Positions 1 to 7,646 of a stretch of 64,000 nucleotides of DNA are shown one piece after another. The first letter of the stretch is position 1; each line of letters begins with the position of its first letter. The notes beneath the pieces were generated by a model. That model was given only the letters and a program-made list of their open reading frames with translations, searched no databases and was not told the origin of the DNA. This stretch comes from Bacteroidaceae bacterium. Its GTDB lineage: Bacteria > Bacteroidota > Bacteroidia > Bacteroidales > Bacteroidaceae. The position numbers and the translations under genes were made by a program. The stretch spans positions 22,506 through 86,505 of the forward strand of contig JAFTNW010000037.1 in the NCBI GenBank assembly GCA_017451695.1. Reading direction: 5' to 3'.

Positions 1-1
1 G

Positions 2-493
2 ATGAGCTTCCGCCTCTCCACCGTATCGTTGAACGAGATGTTCGAGAATATGCAGCATTTTGTTGCACGCAAGGCAAAGAAAAACGCTGTTCCGCTGCTG
101 TTGCAATATGAACCTACTCATTTGATGGTAAGTGGCGACAAGGATATGCTCTCCTTTCTGTTCGAGTCGTTGATGATGGCTGCTTTTGAGTGCAAGGCGG
201 GTGGCGATATGGAACTGCGAGCTGTGGATTGTGGCGATGCCGTGCGCGTGGAGTTGCTCGACAAACGTCGCACCTTGCCCGATGAAGTTTTGAGCGATAT
301 GTTCACTCCCTCAAAGGATAATATTGTTGCGGGTGGCGGGCTTGCGGGCATGGAGTATCTTGTGGTTAAGGAGATTGTGCGCCTGCACGAGGATTATATG
401 CAGTTGCGTGGCGGCAGGGTAGAGGCCCGTGCCTGCGACGGTGGTTATATTATTATGTTTACTTTACCTAAAAACAGTGGATATGAGCGATAA
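2..493 (+). CDS. C-terminal part of a histidine kinase-like sensor protein (truncated by window start)
   Basis: The reading frame is open to the left edge, so this is probably the C-terminal part of a longer protein; the Met at position 2 need not be the true start. The visible 163 residues look like a degenerate HATPase-type module: a helix-rich start, a LSFLFESLMMAAFECKAG segment resembling the ATPase N-box helix, and a Gly-rich GGGLAGMEYLVVKEIVRLH stretch near residues 112-130 resembling the G-box, ending in a strand-rich tail. It overlaps the next gene, a response regulator, by 11 bp, which fits a co-translated sensor/regulator pair. The closest family I can recall is the Bacteroidales DUF5113 sensor proteins, but that is from memory. 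Whether it binds ATP or acts as a kinase cannot be judged without the N-terminus. Confidence 0.6.
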   Translation: MSFRLSTVSLNEMFENMQHFVARKAKKNAVPLLLQYEPTHLMVSGDKDMLSFLFESLMMAAFECKAGGDMELRAVDCGDAVRVELLDKRRTLPDEVLSDMFTPSKDNIVAGGGLAGMEYLVVKEIVRLHEDYMQLRGGRVEARACDGGYIIMFTLPKNSGYER

Positions 494-1205
494 ATTCAGT
501 GTAATAATTGTTGAGGATGCAAAATTGGAACTTAAAGGTACCGAGGAGATTTTTCGCACGGAAATCCCCGAGGCCGATGTGATTGGTGTGGCAAGCAGCG
601 AACAGGAATTCTATCCCTTGATTGAGAAACAGCAACCGCATCTGCTCCTTCTCGATTTGGGCTTGGGTGGCTCCACAACCGTGGGAGTGAGCATATGTGC
701 AAAGGTGAAAAGTCTCTATCCACAAGTGAAGGTGCTTGTATTTACCGGTGAGCTGCTCAATGAGAAACTGTGGATTGATGTGCTCGATGCCGGGGCCGAT
801 GGCATTGCGCTGAAAACCGGAGAACTGCTCACACGTCACGACATAATGGCTGTGATGAGTGGCAAGAGGCCTGTGTTCAACACTCCCATCCTGGAGAAGA
901 TTGTCGAGCGTTTCCGTGAGACGGTGATGCGCGATGCCGCCCGCAAGAAATCGCTCATAGAGTATGAGATAGACCGCTACGACGAGTGTTTCTTGCGCCA
1001 TCTTGCGCTTGGCTACACAAAGGATATGATTGCCTCGCTCAAAAGCATGCCGTTTGGCGTTAAATCCCTTGAAAAACGTCAGGCCGACCTTGTCTCCCGC
1101 CTCTTCCCCTGCGAGGAGCAACGCGGAACAAATGTTACCCGCCTGGTTGTGCGTGCCATAGAACTGCATATTATAGATGCCGAAAATCTTGAAGCCGATG
1201 AATAA
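483..1205 (+). CDS. response regulator with C-terminal DNA-binding-like domain (DUF5932-like)
   Basis: The N-terminal ~120 residues form a receiver domain: KFSVIIVEDAKLEL carries the acidic pair, LLLLDLGLGG the phospho-accepting Asp, VLVFTGE the Thr position and ALKTGE the conserved Lys. The C-terminal ~115 residues are helical and contain a region resembling a LuxR-like helix-turn-helix (FLRHLALGYTKDMIASLKS), which matches Bacteroidales regulators labelled DUF5932. The ATG at 483 is preferred over an upstream in-frame start at 429 because it directly begins the receiver fold and lies inside the end of the sensor gene, typical of translational coupling. The output target is unknown; the next gene downstream, a membrane protein, overlaps by 8 bp and is a plausible operon partner. 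Confidence 0.75.
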   Translation: MSDKFSVIIVEDAKLELKGTEEIFRTEIPEADVIGVASSEQEFYPLIEKQQPHLLLLDLGLGGSTTVGVSICAKVKSLYPQVKVLVFTGELLNEKLWIDVLDAGADGIALKTGELLTRHDIMAVMSGKRPVFNTPILEKIVERFRETVMRDAARKKSLIEYEIDRYDECFLRHLALGYTKDMIASLKSMPFGVKSLEKRQADLVSRLFPCEEQRGTNVTRLVVRAIELHIIDAENLEADE

Positions 1206-1947
1206 GAAAACTGCCAATTACCGCCCTTTTTACTATCCCGCAGTAGCGTATATGGGAATGCTGCTGCTTGTGTGGCTGCTGTCGTGGGTAGTGGAGTTGT
1301 TTGAACTTGCATTTGGCAAGAATGTTGCCATACACTCATTGGTAAGTGCCGAGGGGCTTCGTTGGGCAGTCCGCACCGCCAAGCATGCAATAGATGCCGT
1401 GCCATGGAGTGTGATAATTCTGTTCCTCTTCTCGGTGGGGCTGCTCACAGGCTCGGGTATGTTTAAGAGTATCTGTAAAATCATTAAAAGGCGGCCGCTT
1501 GCATACAATGAGCAGAGGGCTTGGCTCTTTGCTCTTATCGCTGCCGCTGTATATATGTTTCTGCTTTTTATCTGTACGCTTTCTCCGTGGAATATTTTGC
1601 TTGGGGTAAGTGGCAATGTCTATGCGTCGCCGTTGGTGCAGGGGTATATTATAATCTGTTTTTTTGCTCTCTTTTTTGTTACCTCAACCTTTGGGTTTAT
1701 ATATGGTAATTACCGCAGCTTCATAGATATTGCCCGTTCACTTGGGGCTGTCATTGCTACGTATGCTCCCGCGTTGGTTGCTCTGTTGCCGGCTGCGGGT
1801 ATTGTTCCTTGCATGGATTATGCGGGGCTCTTGGCTTTATTGCGTATTTCTCCTGCCGATGCAGCAGTGGTATCGGATGTAATTTATATGTTTCCTTTTT
1901 TGTATATGATGTTGGCTTTGGGCACTCGGCCACGGAGTATGGAGTAG
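1198..1947 (+). CDS. polytopic inner-membrane protein of unknown function
   Basis: About 249 residues with roughly six hydrophobic segments: YYPAVAYMGMLLLVWLLSW near the start, PWSVIILFLFSVGLLTG, LFALIAAAVYMFLLFICTL, YIIICFFALFFVTSTFGFI, a long ATYAPALVALLPAAGI stretch, and a final YMFPFLYMMLAL. The ATG at 1198 sits inside the last codons of the response regulator, so the two are very likely co-translated. I do not recognise the family with certainty; a remote likeness to AbgT-type transporters is possible but unproven. It may be the target of, or an input to, the upstream two-component pair. It is convergent with the YggS gene, with only 14 bp between the stops. Confidence 0.6.
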   Translation: MNKKTANYRPFYYPAVAYMGMLLLVWLLSWVVELFELAFGKNVAIHSLVSAEGLRWAVRTAKHAIDAVPWSVIILFLFSVGLLTGSGMFKSICKIIKRRPLAYNEQRAWLFALIAAAVYMFLLFICTLSPWNILLGVSGNVYASPLVQGYIIICFFALFFVTSTFGFIYGNYRSFIDIARSLGAVIATYAPALVALLPAAGIVPCMDYAGLLALLRISPADAAVVSDVIYMFPFLYMMLALGTRPRSME

Positions 1948-1961
1948 TTGGTTGATGATTT

Positions 1962-2639
1962 TTATTCTTCTGCGAAAATAGCAGACCCTATACGCACATG
2001 GTTGCTCCCCTCCTCAATGGCAATGGGGTAGTCGTCGCTCATTCCCGCCGAAAGGATTGAGAACTCCTCGCAATTGGCAAAGAAACGCTCCTTAATGGTG
2101 TCGAACGCTGTTTTTACCGCAGCAAATTCGCTCCTTATCTGCTCTTCGTCGTCGGTGTTGCTTGCCATGCACATGAGGCCGCGAATCTCCACATTCTCCA
2201 ATGCACGCCACTCGCCCGCGGCAAGCATGTCGATGCACTCCTGTGCGGTGAACCCGAATTTTGTATCCTCCTGTGCAATGTGTATCTGCAACAGGCAGGG
2301 GATTTTGCGCCCTACCTTGGCACCCTGCTTGTTTACCTCTTGCAACAGGCGCAGGCTGTCTATGCTGTGAATTAAATGAATGAACGGCGCAATGTATTTG
2401 ATTTTGTTGCTCTGCAAATGGCCTATGAAGTGCCAGCAGATATCCCAGGGCAGGGACTCGTGTTTTTTTACAAGGTCTTGCGCCTTGCTCTCACCAAAGT
2501 GGCGCTGTCCTGCCGCGTAGGCCGCCTCTATGGCCTCCACGGGATGGTATTTTGATACCGCAATAAGCGTAACCCCCTGTGGGAGGGTTGCGCTTATTCT
2601 GTTTATTCTTTCTGCAATTATGTTACTGTATTGCTTCAT
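1962..2639 (-). CDS. YggS/ProSC family pyridoxal 5'-phosphate-binding protein
   Basis: A 225-residue TIM-barrel PLP protein of the YggS/YBL036C family. Diagnostic features are TLIAVSKYHP, which carries the PLP-binding Lys, then HFGESKAQDL, WHFIGHLQSNK, and the C-terminal LSAGMSDDYPIAIEEGSNHVR motif with the phosphate-binding SxGMSxD and GSNxVRIGS. Proteins of this family hold and distribute PLP and affect amino-acid homeostasis; no enzymatic reaction is firmly assigned. The start at MKQYSN is chosen because the six residues before it in the longer frame overlap the upstream gene and are not family-like. Its 5' end overlaps the stop of the DUF4494 gene by 17 bp, so the two are one transcription unit. 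Confidence 0.93.
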   Translation of the reverse strand: MKQYSNIIAERINRISATLPQGVTLIAVSKYHPVEAIEAAYAAGQRHFGESKAQDLVKKHESLPWDICWHFIGHLQSNKIKYIAPFIHLIHSIDSLRLLQEVNKQGAKVGRKIPCLLQIHIAQEDTKFGFTAQECIDMLAAGEWRALENVEIRGLMCMASNTDDEEQIRSEFAAVKTAFDTIKERFFANCEEFSILSAGMSDDYPIAIEEGSNHVRIGSAIFAEE

Positions 2640-3066
2640 AGTGGAAGATGTCCACAATAGAACTCTCGTTTACCGATGCAAGGTCGTATGCCATTACAGA
2701 ATCCTCCATGTGCTTGTTGAGGCCGGCCACAGCACCTGCGCAGTCCTCGGCTTTTACAAGGATTACAACCGAGGTCTTTTTCTCCTTTGCGCTCACCTCG
2801 TCTATGGTAACGAGCACAATCTTGCACTTGAACCACTTGTCGGCACTCTCGCTCGGGCTATCTACCAACTCGCCATATTTGGTGCGTTTCATCTCGTTTA
2901 TGGTGAACTCGCCTGTTACCATGGGCTGCACCTCCATTGTTATGCGCTTCTCCACCTCGGTGAATGTGAATCCCTGTACCAAATATACCTCGTTGACCTT
3001 TGTGTTGAGGCCCTTCTCGCCTGCACGCTCGTATGAGACTTTTACTTCGAACCAGCTTTGTGTCAT
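2623..3066 (-). CDS. DUF4494 domain-containing protein
   Basis: A 147-residue soluble protein beginning MTQSWFEVKVSYERAGEKG and containing VNEVYLVQGFTFTEVEKRI and FFKCK-like (WFKCKIVLVTIDE) blocks, the layout of the Bacteroidota-specific DUF4494 family. Function is unknown. No signal peptide or membrane segment is seen. It is consistently found next to yggS in Bacteroidales to my knowledge, and here the two genes overlap, so it may take part in the same PLP or amino-acid related process, but that is inference from position only. The gene has its own upstream region with a TATTTTTG box and a 14-bp perfect palindrome. Confidence 0.85.
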   Translation of the reverse strand: MTQSWFEVKVSYERAGEKGLNTKVNEVYLVQGFTFTEVEKRITMEVQPMVTGEFTINEMKRTKYGELVDSPSESADKWFKCKIVLVTIDEVSAKEKKTSVVILVKAEDCAGAVAGLNKHMEDSVMAYDLASVNESSIVDIFHYEAIQ

Positions 3067-3129
3067 AATTGTTTTTATCGTTTTTTGTTATTTTTTTTGT
3101 TTGTGATGCCTTGCGCAACGCGGTGTTTC

Positions 3130-3150
3130 GCAAACGCGTTTGCAAAAATA
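3130..3150 (-). promoter_or_regulatory. predicted promoter -7 box and adjoining palindrome upstream of the DUF4494-yggS operon
   Basis: On the minus strand TATTTTTG (positions 3150-3143) matches the Bacteroidota TAnnTTTG -7 box. It is followed at once by the perfect 14-bp palindrome GCAAACGCGTTTGC at 3130-3143, which would lie across the transcription start. No clear TTTG was found at the usual -33 distance. The palindrome is a candidate operator. Confidence 0.4.
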
Positions 3151-3213
3151 GCAAATGAAATGTTTTATCCGCATTTTATTTTGCTAAATTTTTGCGGAAT
3201 TTTCCCAGCAGCC

Positions 3214-3468
3214 TCAATTCATGTTTCGCAGAATGGCGTTGCGGTATAGGTGATAAAGATACTCCTCGCGGCCGCGGGTATCATATATGGGCTCCTCATC
3301 GATGGGCGAGGGGCCGTCCGTGTTGTAATCGTCATACTCTTCGTCGTCATCGTCATAGGATTGGGAACTATGTAAATGCGGCTCTGTTATAAACCCTATT
3401 ATTTCGTTCCTTAAACTTTCGACTCTTCTTCTCTCGCTCTCTGACAGTGTGGTATCCTCTTTCTTCAT
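3214..3468 (-). CDS. small acidic hypothetical protein
   Basis: An 84-residue protein, with no recognised family. The first 25 residues are a charged helix (SESERRRVESLRNEIIGF), the middle is a very acidic, probably disordered stretch of Asp, Glu and Tyr with a DDDDEEYDDY core, and the tail (EEYLYHLYRNAILRNMN) is again helical. It starts 9 bp after the malic enzyme stop codon on the same strand, so it is probably the last gene of that transcript. The composition suggests a small protein-binding or regulatory factor, but nothing in the sequence decides it. A second, Arg-rich frame overlaps the junction of the two genes; I take that one to be a shadow. Confidence 0.5.
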   Translation of the reverse strand: MKKEDTTLSESERRRVESLRNEIIGFITEPHLHSSQSYDDDDEEYDDYNTDGPSPIDEEPIYDTRGREEYLYHLYRNAILRNMN

Positions 3469-3477
3469 AACGCTCGC

Positions 3478-4833
3478 TTATAATTTGTTCATACCTCTGT
3501 TGTATCTCCTGTGCAGCTGCTGCTCGTTGTTGCAGCGCCCGTGGTGGCGGTAGTGCGTTTCGCGCTCTATGCGACAGCGAAGAGCCTCGTCGTATTCGCT
3601 CCACGATGCTATCCTGCGGCGGGCAATGCCACTATCCATGGCAGCCTTTGCCACCGCTTTGGATACTGCGGACAGCAGGCGGTGGTCGCCCAATTTAGGC
3701 AGAATATATGCCGGGCCGAAGTTAAGGTCGCTACCATAGCTCTTTTTTATATCGTCGGGCACGGGCTCGTGTGCAAGCGCAGCTATTGCCTTTACCGCAG
3801 CCATCTCCATCTCGCGGTTTATGTTGGTGGCAAGCGTGTCCAGCGCCCCACGGAAAAGGTAGGGGAAGGCAAGCGCATTGTTTATCTGGTTGGGGGTGTC
3901 GGTGCGTCCCGTTGCCATTATTGCATCGGGGCGTGCGGCCATGGCATCGGCATAGCTTATCTCGGGGGTGGGATTGGCAAGGGCAAAAATTATAGGCATG
4001 TCGGCCATGCTGCGTACCATTTCCTTGGTGAGGATGTTGCCCACCGAAAGGCCGATGAACACATCGCTCGCTTTTATGGCATCGGCAAGAGTGTGCAGCG
4101 TGGTGTCGCTGCTGGCAAAGAGTGCCTTTTCGGGCGAGAGAATATCGCGGGCAATGGTAATGACCCCCTTGCTGTCGGTCATTGTAATCTGCTCGCGCAT
4201 GAGCCCCAGGCGCACAAGCATCTTGGCGGTGGAAATAGCCGCGGCGCCCGCCCCGCTTATCACCACCTTCAAGCTTTGCAGCTCCTTGTCGGCCACCTCG
4301 GCAGCGTTCAGCAATGCAGCAGCAATGGTTATCGCAGCCCCGTGCTGGTCGTCGTGCATCACAGGAATATCGAGCAGATTGCGCAGTCTCTCCTCAATGT
4401 AGAAGCACTCCGGTGCCTTTATATCCTCGAGATTTATGCCGCCAAAGGTGGGCGAGATACCCTGCACCGTCTCAATGAACTTGTCGGGGTCCTCCTCGGC
4501 AAGCTCAATGTCGAAAGCATCTACATCGGCATAAATCTTAAAGAGCATGGATTTTCCCTCCATCACAGGCTTGGAACTGAGCGCACCCACGTTGCCTAGC
4601 CCCAGCAACGCACTGCCGTTGGACACCACAGCAATGAGGTTCCCTTTGTTGGTATAACGGTAGGCCTGCCAGCGATCCTTGTTTATGGCGGCTGCCGGTG
4701 CAGCTACCCCCGGGCTGTATGCCAGCGACAACTGCTCGGGCGTGTCATGCGGTTTTGTTGGGGTTATCTCGGTCTTTCCAGGCCTCTCGCCTTCGTGGTA
4801 TTCCAAGGCCTTCTCTTCTAATCTCTCGCTCAT
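3478..4833 (-). CDS. malic enzyme, short form without phosphotransacetylase domain
   Basis: A 451-residue oxidative decarboxylase converting malate to pyruvate and CO2 with reduction of NAD(P)+. Visible motifs are SLAYSPGVAAP and TNKGNLIAVVSNGSALLGLG in the N-terminal malic domain, the metal-binding CFYIEERLR / MHDDQHGAAI pair, and the Rossmann VVISGAGAAAISTAKML in the NAD(P) domain. Large MaeB proteins of many Bacteroidales carry an extra phosphotransacetylase domain and exceed 750 residues; this one stops after the malic core. The last ~35 residues are rich in Arg, His and Asn (RCNNEQQLHRRYNRG) and look unlike the usual family ending. The Met two codons downstream of the longest frame is the more natural start. 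It is followed by the small acidic gene. Confidence 0.92.
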   Translation of the reverse strand: MSERLEEKALEYHEGERPGKTEITPTKPHDTPEQLSLAYSPGVAAPAAAINKDRWQAYRYTNKGNLIAVVSNGSALLGLGNVGALSSKPVMEGKSMLFKIYADVDAFDIELAEEDPDKFIETVQGISPTFGGINLEDIKAPECFYIEERLRNLLDIPVMHDDQHGAAITIAAALLNAAEVADKELQSLKVVISGAGAAAISTAKMLVRLGLMREQITMTDSKGVITIARDILSPEKALFASSDTTLHTLADAIKASDVFIGLSVGNILTKEMVRSMADMPIIFALANPTPEISYADAMAARPDAIMATGRTDTPNQINNALAFPYLFRGALDTLATNINREMEMAAVKAIAALAHEPVPDDIKKSYGSDLNFGPAYILPKLGDHRLLSAVSKAVAKAAMDSGIARRRIASWSEYDEALRCRIERETHYRHHGRCNNEQQLHRRYNRGMNKL

Positions 4834-4884
4834 AATCAACCTTTTTCCTAATTAACAACCGAGCAGGGGCAAAGTTTTTTTTCG

Positions 4885-5028
4885 TGTGTGGAATTTTTGT
4901 GGAAATACACAAAGTGGCTGTTTCAGCAACAGATGTCCGATTTATATAAAACATCGCATACAAATGTTGTGGAGCATATCAAGCATATCTATGAGGATGG
5001 TGAATCGGCGGGGAGGCAAAGGTTATGA
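4885..5028 (+). pseudogene. relic of a RhuM-family (virulence protein RhuM-like) gene, N-terminal fragment
   Basis: In one frame the intergenic DNA reads KWLFQQQMSDLY, then KTSHTNVVEHIKHIYEDGE, and then runs into a stop at 5026-5028. This closely resembles the N-terminal DNA-binding-like block of RhuM proteins (WLtQqqMaeLFqtS..NvveHIk.IyeegEL). Only about 45 residues remain of a protein normally above 300 residues; no matching continuation is seen in any frame before the next promoter. It is therefore read as a deletion remnant of a laterally acquired gene. The family assignment is from memory of the motif; a protein search of this frame would settle it. Confidence 0.65.
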
Positions 5029-5147
5029 CAAATAAATATTGGGCTTGCTTATGAATGGTTGCTTTTTATGGATATGACGGCAAAAAGGTTCCTTGTGTTA
5101 CAAATGCAGCTGTTTCCCTTGCTTTTTGTTTTTACAACGGCTCTTTT

Positions 5148-5178
5148 TTTGGTGTTTAAGCAGATTATTATATCTTCG
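5148..5178 (+). promoter_or_regulatory. predicted promoter of the nitroreductase-cysE operon
   Basis: TTTGG at 5148-5152 (-33 box) and TATCTTCG at 5171-5178 (-7 box, close to TAnnTTTG) are 18 bp apart, the Bacteroidota housekeeping layout. The start codon of the nitroreductase is 25 bp further on. Confidence 0.6.
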
Positions 5179-5202
5179 CATATTGAAAAATGATAATGAC
5201 TT

Positions 5203-5742
5203 ATGAATAACTATTTCGATATATTGAAGAACAGGCGCAGTTGTCGCCTTTTCACAGACGAGCCTGTGGATAAAGAGGCGGTGTGCAACCTTATGCGTGC
5301 GGCTCTGATGTCGCCCTCGGGGCACAGGTACAACCCGTGGGAATTTGTGCTTGTCGAGGACAAGGAGGTGCTCAAGGCGCTGTCGGTGTGCAAGGCACAG
5401 GGTGCGGCTCTCTTGGAGGGTGCGGCCATGGCGATAGTGGTTCTGGGCGATACAACCAAAACCGATGTGTGGATTGAGGATTGCTCGGTGGCCACCATTA
5501 TCATTCAGCTTGCAGCGCAGTCTATGGGGCTGGGTTCTTGCTGGGTGCAGATGCGTTGCCGCAAGAGTGCCGATGGCGCATGGGCCGAGGATAATGTAAG
5601 GCGTTTGTTGGATATTCCCTCGCACTACGCGGTGTTGTCGGTGGTGGCAGTGGGGCACAAGGCACGCGAGGCCAAGCCCTTTGACGAGGAGAAGATGCAG
5701 TGGGAGAAGGTACACATTGGAAAATTCGGTGGACAGGAGTAG
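5203..5742 (+). CDS. nitroreductase family protein
   Basis: A 179-residue flavin-dependent oxidoreductase. The start NYFDILKNRRSCRLFTDEPV contains the R-R-S-x-R FMN-binding motif of the NfsA/FRP superfamily, followed by AALMSPSGHRYNPWEFVLVED, and the C-terminal part has AAQSMGLGSCWVQM and the AVGHK-type turn. Such proteins reduce nitro compounds, quinones or flavins using NAD(P)H, usually as homodimers with bound FMN; the natural substrate here cannot be read from sequence. The ATG follows a good promoter by 25 bp. The stop codon overlaps the start region of the DUF2520 gene, making this the first gene of a probable six-gene transcript. Confidence 0.88.
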   Translation: MNNYFDILKNRRSCRLFTDEPVDKEAVCNLMRAALMSPSGHRYNPWEFVLVEDKEVLKALSVCKAQGAALLEGAAMAIVVLGDTTKTDVWIEDCSVATIIIQLAAQSMGLGSCWVQMRCRKSADGAWAEDNVRRLLDIPSHYAVLSVVAVGHKAREAKPFDEEKMQWEKVHIGKFGGQE

Positions 5743-6523
5743 TGTGGTGCTTGTGGGGGCAGGCAATCTTGCCACCTCGCTTGGCGTGGCCCTTGCTGCG
5801 GCGGGGGCACCGCCTGTGGCGGTGTGGAGCCGCACTGCGGAATCGGCCGAGGCTCTTGCCGCAAGGGTGGGGTGCCCTGCCTGTTGCAATATAAACGAAT
5901 TGCCCGCGGCCGATATATTCATAATATCGGTTGCCGATGATGCTTTGCCAGCTGTTGCCCGCGAAGTTGCGGCTTGTTTTCCCGCGGCTGTGATTGCCCA
6001 CACGGCGGGCAGTGTGCCTATGGATATTTTGCGCTCTGCCGGTGCCGGCCGTTATGGTGTTTTCTACCCCATGCAGACATTCAGCAAGCAACGCGTTGTG
6101 CCGTTCGATAATATCTCCGTTTTTGTGGAGGGGTGCTGCCCGCAGGTGGCTGCTTTGCTTGCGGGGGTGGCATCAATGCTCACCGATAAGGTGGTGCATG
6201 CCACAAGCGAGCAGAGGCGTTTTTTGCACATAGCCGCGGTGTTTGCCTGTAATTTTGCCAATGCGGCGTATGGCATGGCTGCCAAGCTGTTGGAGGCCAA
6301 CGGCCTCTCCTTTGATGCCATGCTGCCGTTGGTGGATGAAACGGCGGCCAAGGTTCACACCCTGCACCCGCGCGATGCGCAGACGGGCCCTGCACGCAGG
6401 GGCGATGTTGCTGTGATGAACGCTCACAAGGCTATGCTCGATGGGCCGTTGAAGGATATTTATACCATGCTTAGCGACTACATTACCGCCGAGGCAGCAC
6501 GCGACAATAATGAAAAACAATAA
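5729..6523 (+). CDS. DUF2520 domain-containing Rossmann-fold protein
   Basis: About 264 residues. SVVLVGAGNLATSLGVAL is a dinucleotide-binding GxGxxA/G motif at the very N-terminus; FIISVADDALPAVA and VIAHTAGSVPMDIL follow in the same fold, and the C-terminal half is helical with FACNFANAAYGMA, the DUF2520 signature. The family resembles F420/NADP oxidoreductases and ketopantoate-reductase-like enzymes, but its reaction is unknown. No ATG exists at the N-terminus: GTG at 5729 or 5744, or TTG at 5717, are the candidates, all overlapping or abutting the nitroreductase stop at 5740-5742. The gene sits just before a KdsC-like phosphatase and maf, an order I recall from other Bacteroidales. Confidence 0.8.
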   Translation: MDRSSVVLVGAGNLATSLGVALAAAGAPPVAVWSRTAESAEALAARVGCPACCNINELPAADIFIISVADDALPAVAREVAACFPAAVIAHTAGSVPMDILRSAGAGRYGVFYPMQTFSKQRVVPFDNISVFVEGCCPQVAALLAGVASMLTDKVVHATSEQRRFLHIAAVFACNFANAAYGMAAKLLEANGLSFDAMLPLVDETAAKVHTLHPRDAQTGPARRGDVAVMNAHKAMLDGPLKDIYTMLSDYITAEAARDNNEKQ

Positions 6524-6535
6524 AATATTACCATA

Positions 6536-7054
6536 ATGATAAACTACGATTTGACAAAGATAAAAGGGTTGGTTTTTGATGTGGATGGCGTGTTGAGCCG
6601 CGAAACAATAACCATGTACCCGGGTGGTGAGCCCATGCGCACCGTGAATATAAAGGATGGTTACGCACTGCAGCTTGCCGTGAAGGCTGGCTACCATGTA
6701 GCCATAATTACAGGTGCCCGCACCGAGGCTGTGAAGGTGCGCTACAACGGCTTGGGCATTACCGATGTATATTTGGGTGCAGCCATTAAGAAGGATTGCT
6801 TCGAGGAGCTTATGACAATGTACGATATGAAACCCGAGGAGATTCTATACATGGGCGACGATATCCCCGACTACGAGGTGATGAAGATGTGCGGCCTTCC
6901 CTGTTGTCCAGCCGATGCGGCAGTGGAGATAAAAGAGATTTCACGCTACATTTCGCCTGTGCGCGGTGGTGAGGGCTGCGGCCGTGATGTGATAGAGCAG
7001 GTGATGCGTGCGCAGGGCAAGTGGATGGATGAGTCTAACGCTTTTGGTTGGTGA
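6536..7054 (+). CDS. kdsC: KdsC-like HAD phosphatase (3-deoxy-D-manno-octulosonate 8-phosphate phosphatase family)
   Basis: A 172-residue capless HAD-superfamily protein. Motif I is [11 protein letters not shown] (nucleophile Asp and acid/base Asp), motif [12 protein letters not shown], motif III supplies the Lys in [12 protein letters not shown], and motif IV is [14 protein letters not shown]. KdsC hydrolyses KDO-8-phosphate to KDO during lipopolysaccharide synthesis and is a tetramer of such short subunits. Length and the [10 protein letters not shown] block fit KdsC well. Close paralogues acting on N-acylneuraminate-9-phosphate exist, so the substrate is inferred. The start ATG is 12 bp after the DUF2520 stop, and the stop is 4 bp before maf. 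Confidence 0.85.
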   Translation: MINYDLTKIKGLVFDVDGVLSRETITMYPGGEPMRTVNIKDGYALQLAVKAGYHVAIITGARTEAVKVRYNGLGITDVYLGAAIKKDCFEELMTMYDMKPEEILYMGDDIPDYEVMKMCGLPCCPADAAVEIKEISRYISPVRGGEGCGRDVIEQVMRAQGKWMDESNAFGW

Positions 7055-7058
7055 TGCC

Positions 7059-7643
7059 ATGCTCGATAATATTAAAAAGTATAAGGTAATCCTTGCTTCG
7101 GCATCGCCCCGCCGCCGCGAACTGCTTGCGGGGCTTGATATTCCCTACGAGGTACGCACGTTGCCCGATGTGGATGAGTCGTTCCCGCCCACGTTGCAGG
7201 GTGGCGATATCCCGCTTTATATATGCGGGAAAAAGGCCGATGCTTATCGCTCCTTGATGGCCGACGATGAGCTTGTGATTACGGCCGACACTATTGTGTG
7301 GCTCGATGGCGAGCCTCTTGGCAAGCCTGCCGATGAGGCCGATGCCCGTCGCATGCTGAATTTCATGTCGGGCAAAACCCATTCGGTGTTCACAGGTGTT
7401 ACTATTACCACACGGGATGTTCGGCGCAGTTTTGTGGCCTGTTCGCAGGTTACTTTTGCCACCCTAACTGCCGACGAGATAGATTACTACATTGCAAAAT
7501 ACCGCCCCATGGACAAGGCGGGCTCGTATGGCGTGCAGGAGTGGATAGGATACATTGGAATATCTTCTATTGATGGTTCATATTTCAATGTGATGGGCCT
7601 TCCCGTGCAAAGGCTTTATAACGAACTTAAACAGATACCGTAG
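7059..7643 (+). CDS. maf: Maf family nucleotide pyrophosphatase
   Basis: A 194-residue protein with VILASASPRRRELLAGL, the triphosphate-binding SASPRR motif, plus ITADTIVWLDGEPLGKP and the SGKTHSVFTG block, and a C-terminal DKAGSYGVQEW motif. Maf proteins hydrolyse non-canonical or canonical nucleoside triphosphates (dTTP/UTP or m7GTP subfamilies) to monophosphates, preventing misincorporation. The ATG at 7059 is chosen over an in-frame upstream Met at 7008, because the latter lies inside the KdsC-like gene and adds non-family residues. It sits three bases ahead of cysK. Confidence 0.92.
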   Translation: MLDNIKKYKVILASASPRRRELLAGLDIPYEVRTLPDVDESFPPTLQGGDIPLYICGKKADAYRSLMADDELVITADTIVWLDGEPLGKPADEADARRMLNFMSGKTHSVFTGVTITTRDVRRSFVACSQVTFATLTADEIDYYIAKYRPMDKAGSYGVQEWIGYIGISSIDGSYFNVMGLPVQRLYNELKQIP

Positions 7644-7646
7644 AAT

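Noticed and set aside
468..1217. Long minus-strand frame (249 codons) opposite the response regulator
   Set aside because: Composition is His/Cys/Gln-rich with no family signal and it mirrors a clear receiver-domain gene on the plus strand.
3368..3604. Arg/Glu-rich minus-strand frame overlapping the malic enzyme end and the small acidic gene
   Set aside because: Its composition follows from the other two frames, and it has no start in a sensible context; kept only as a hint for the odd malic enzyme tail.
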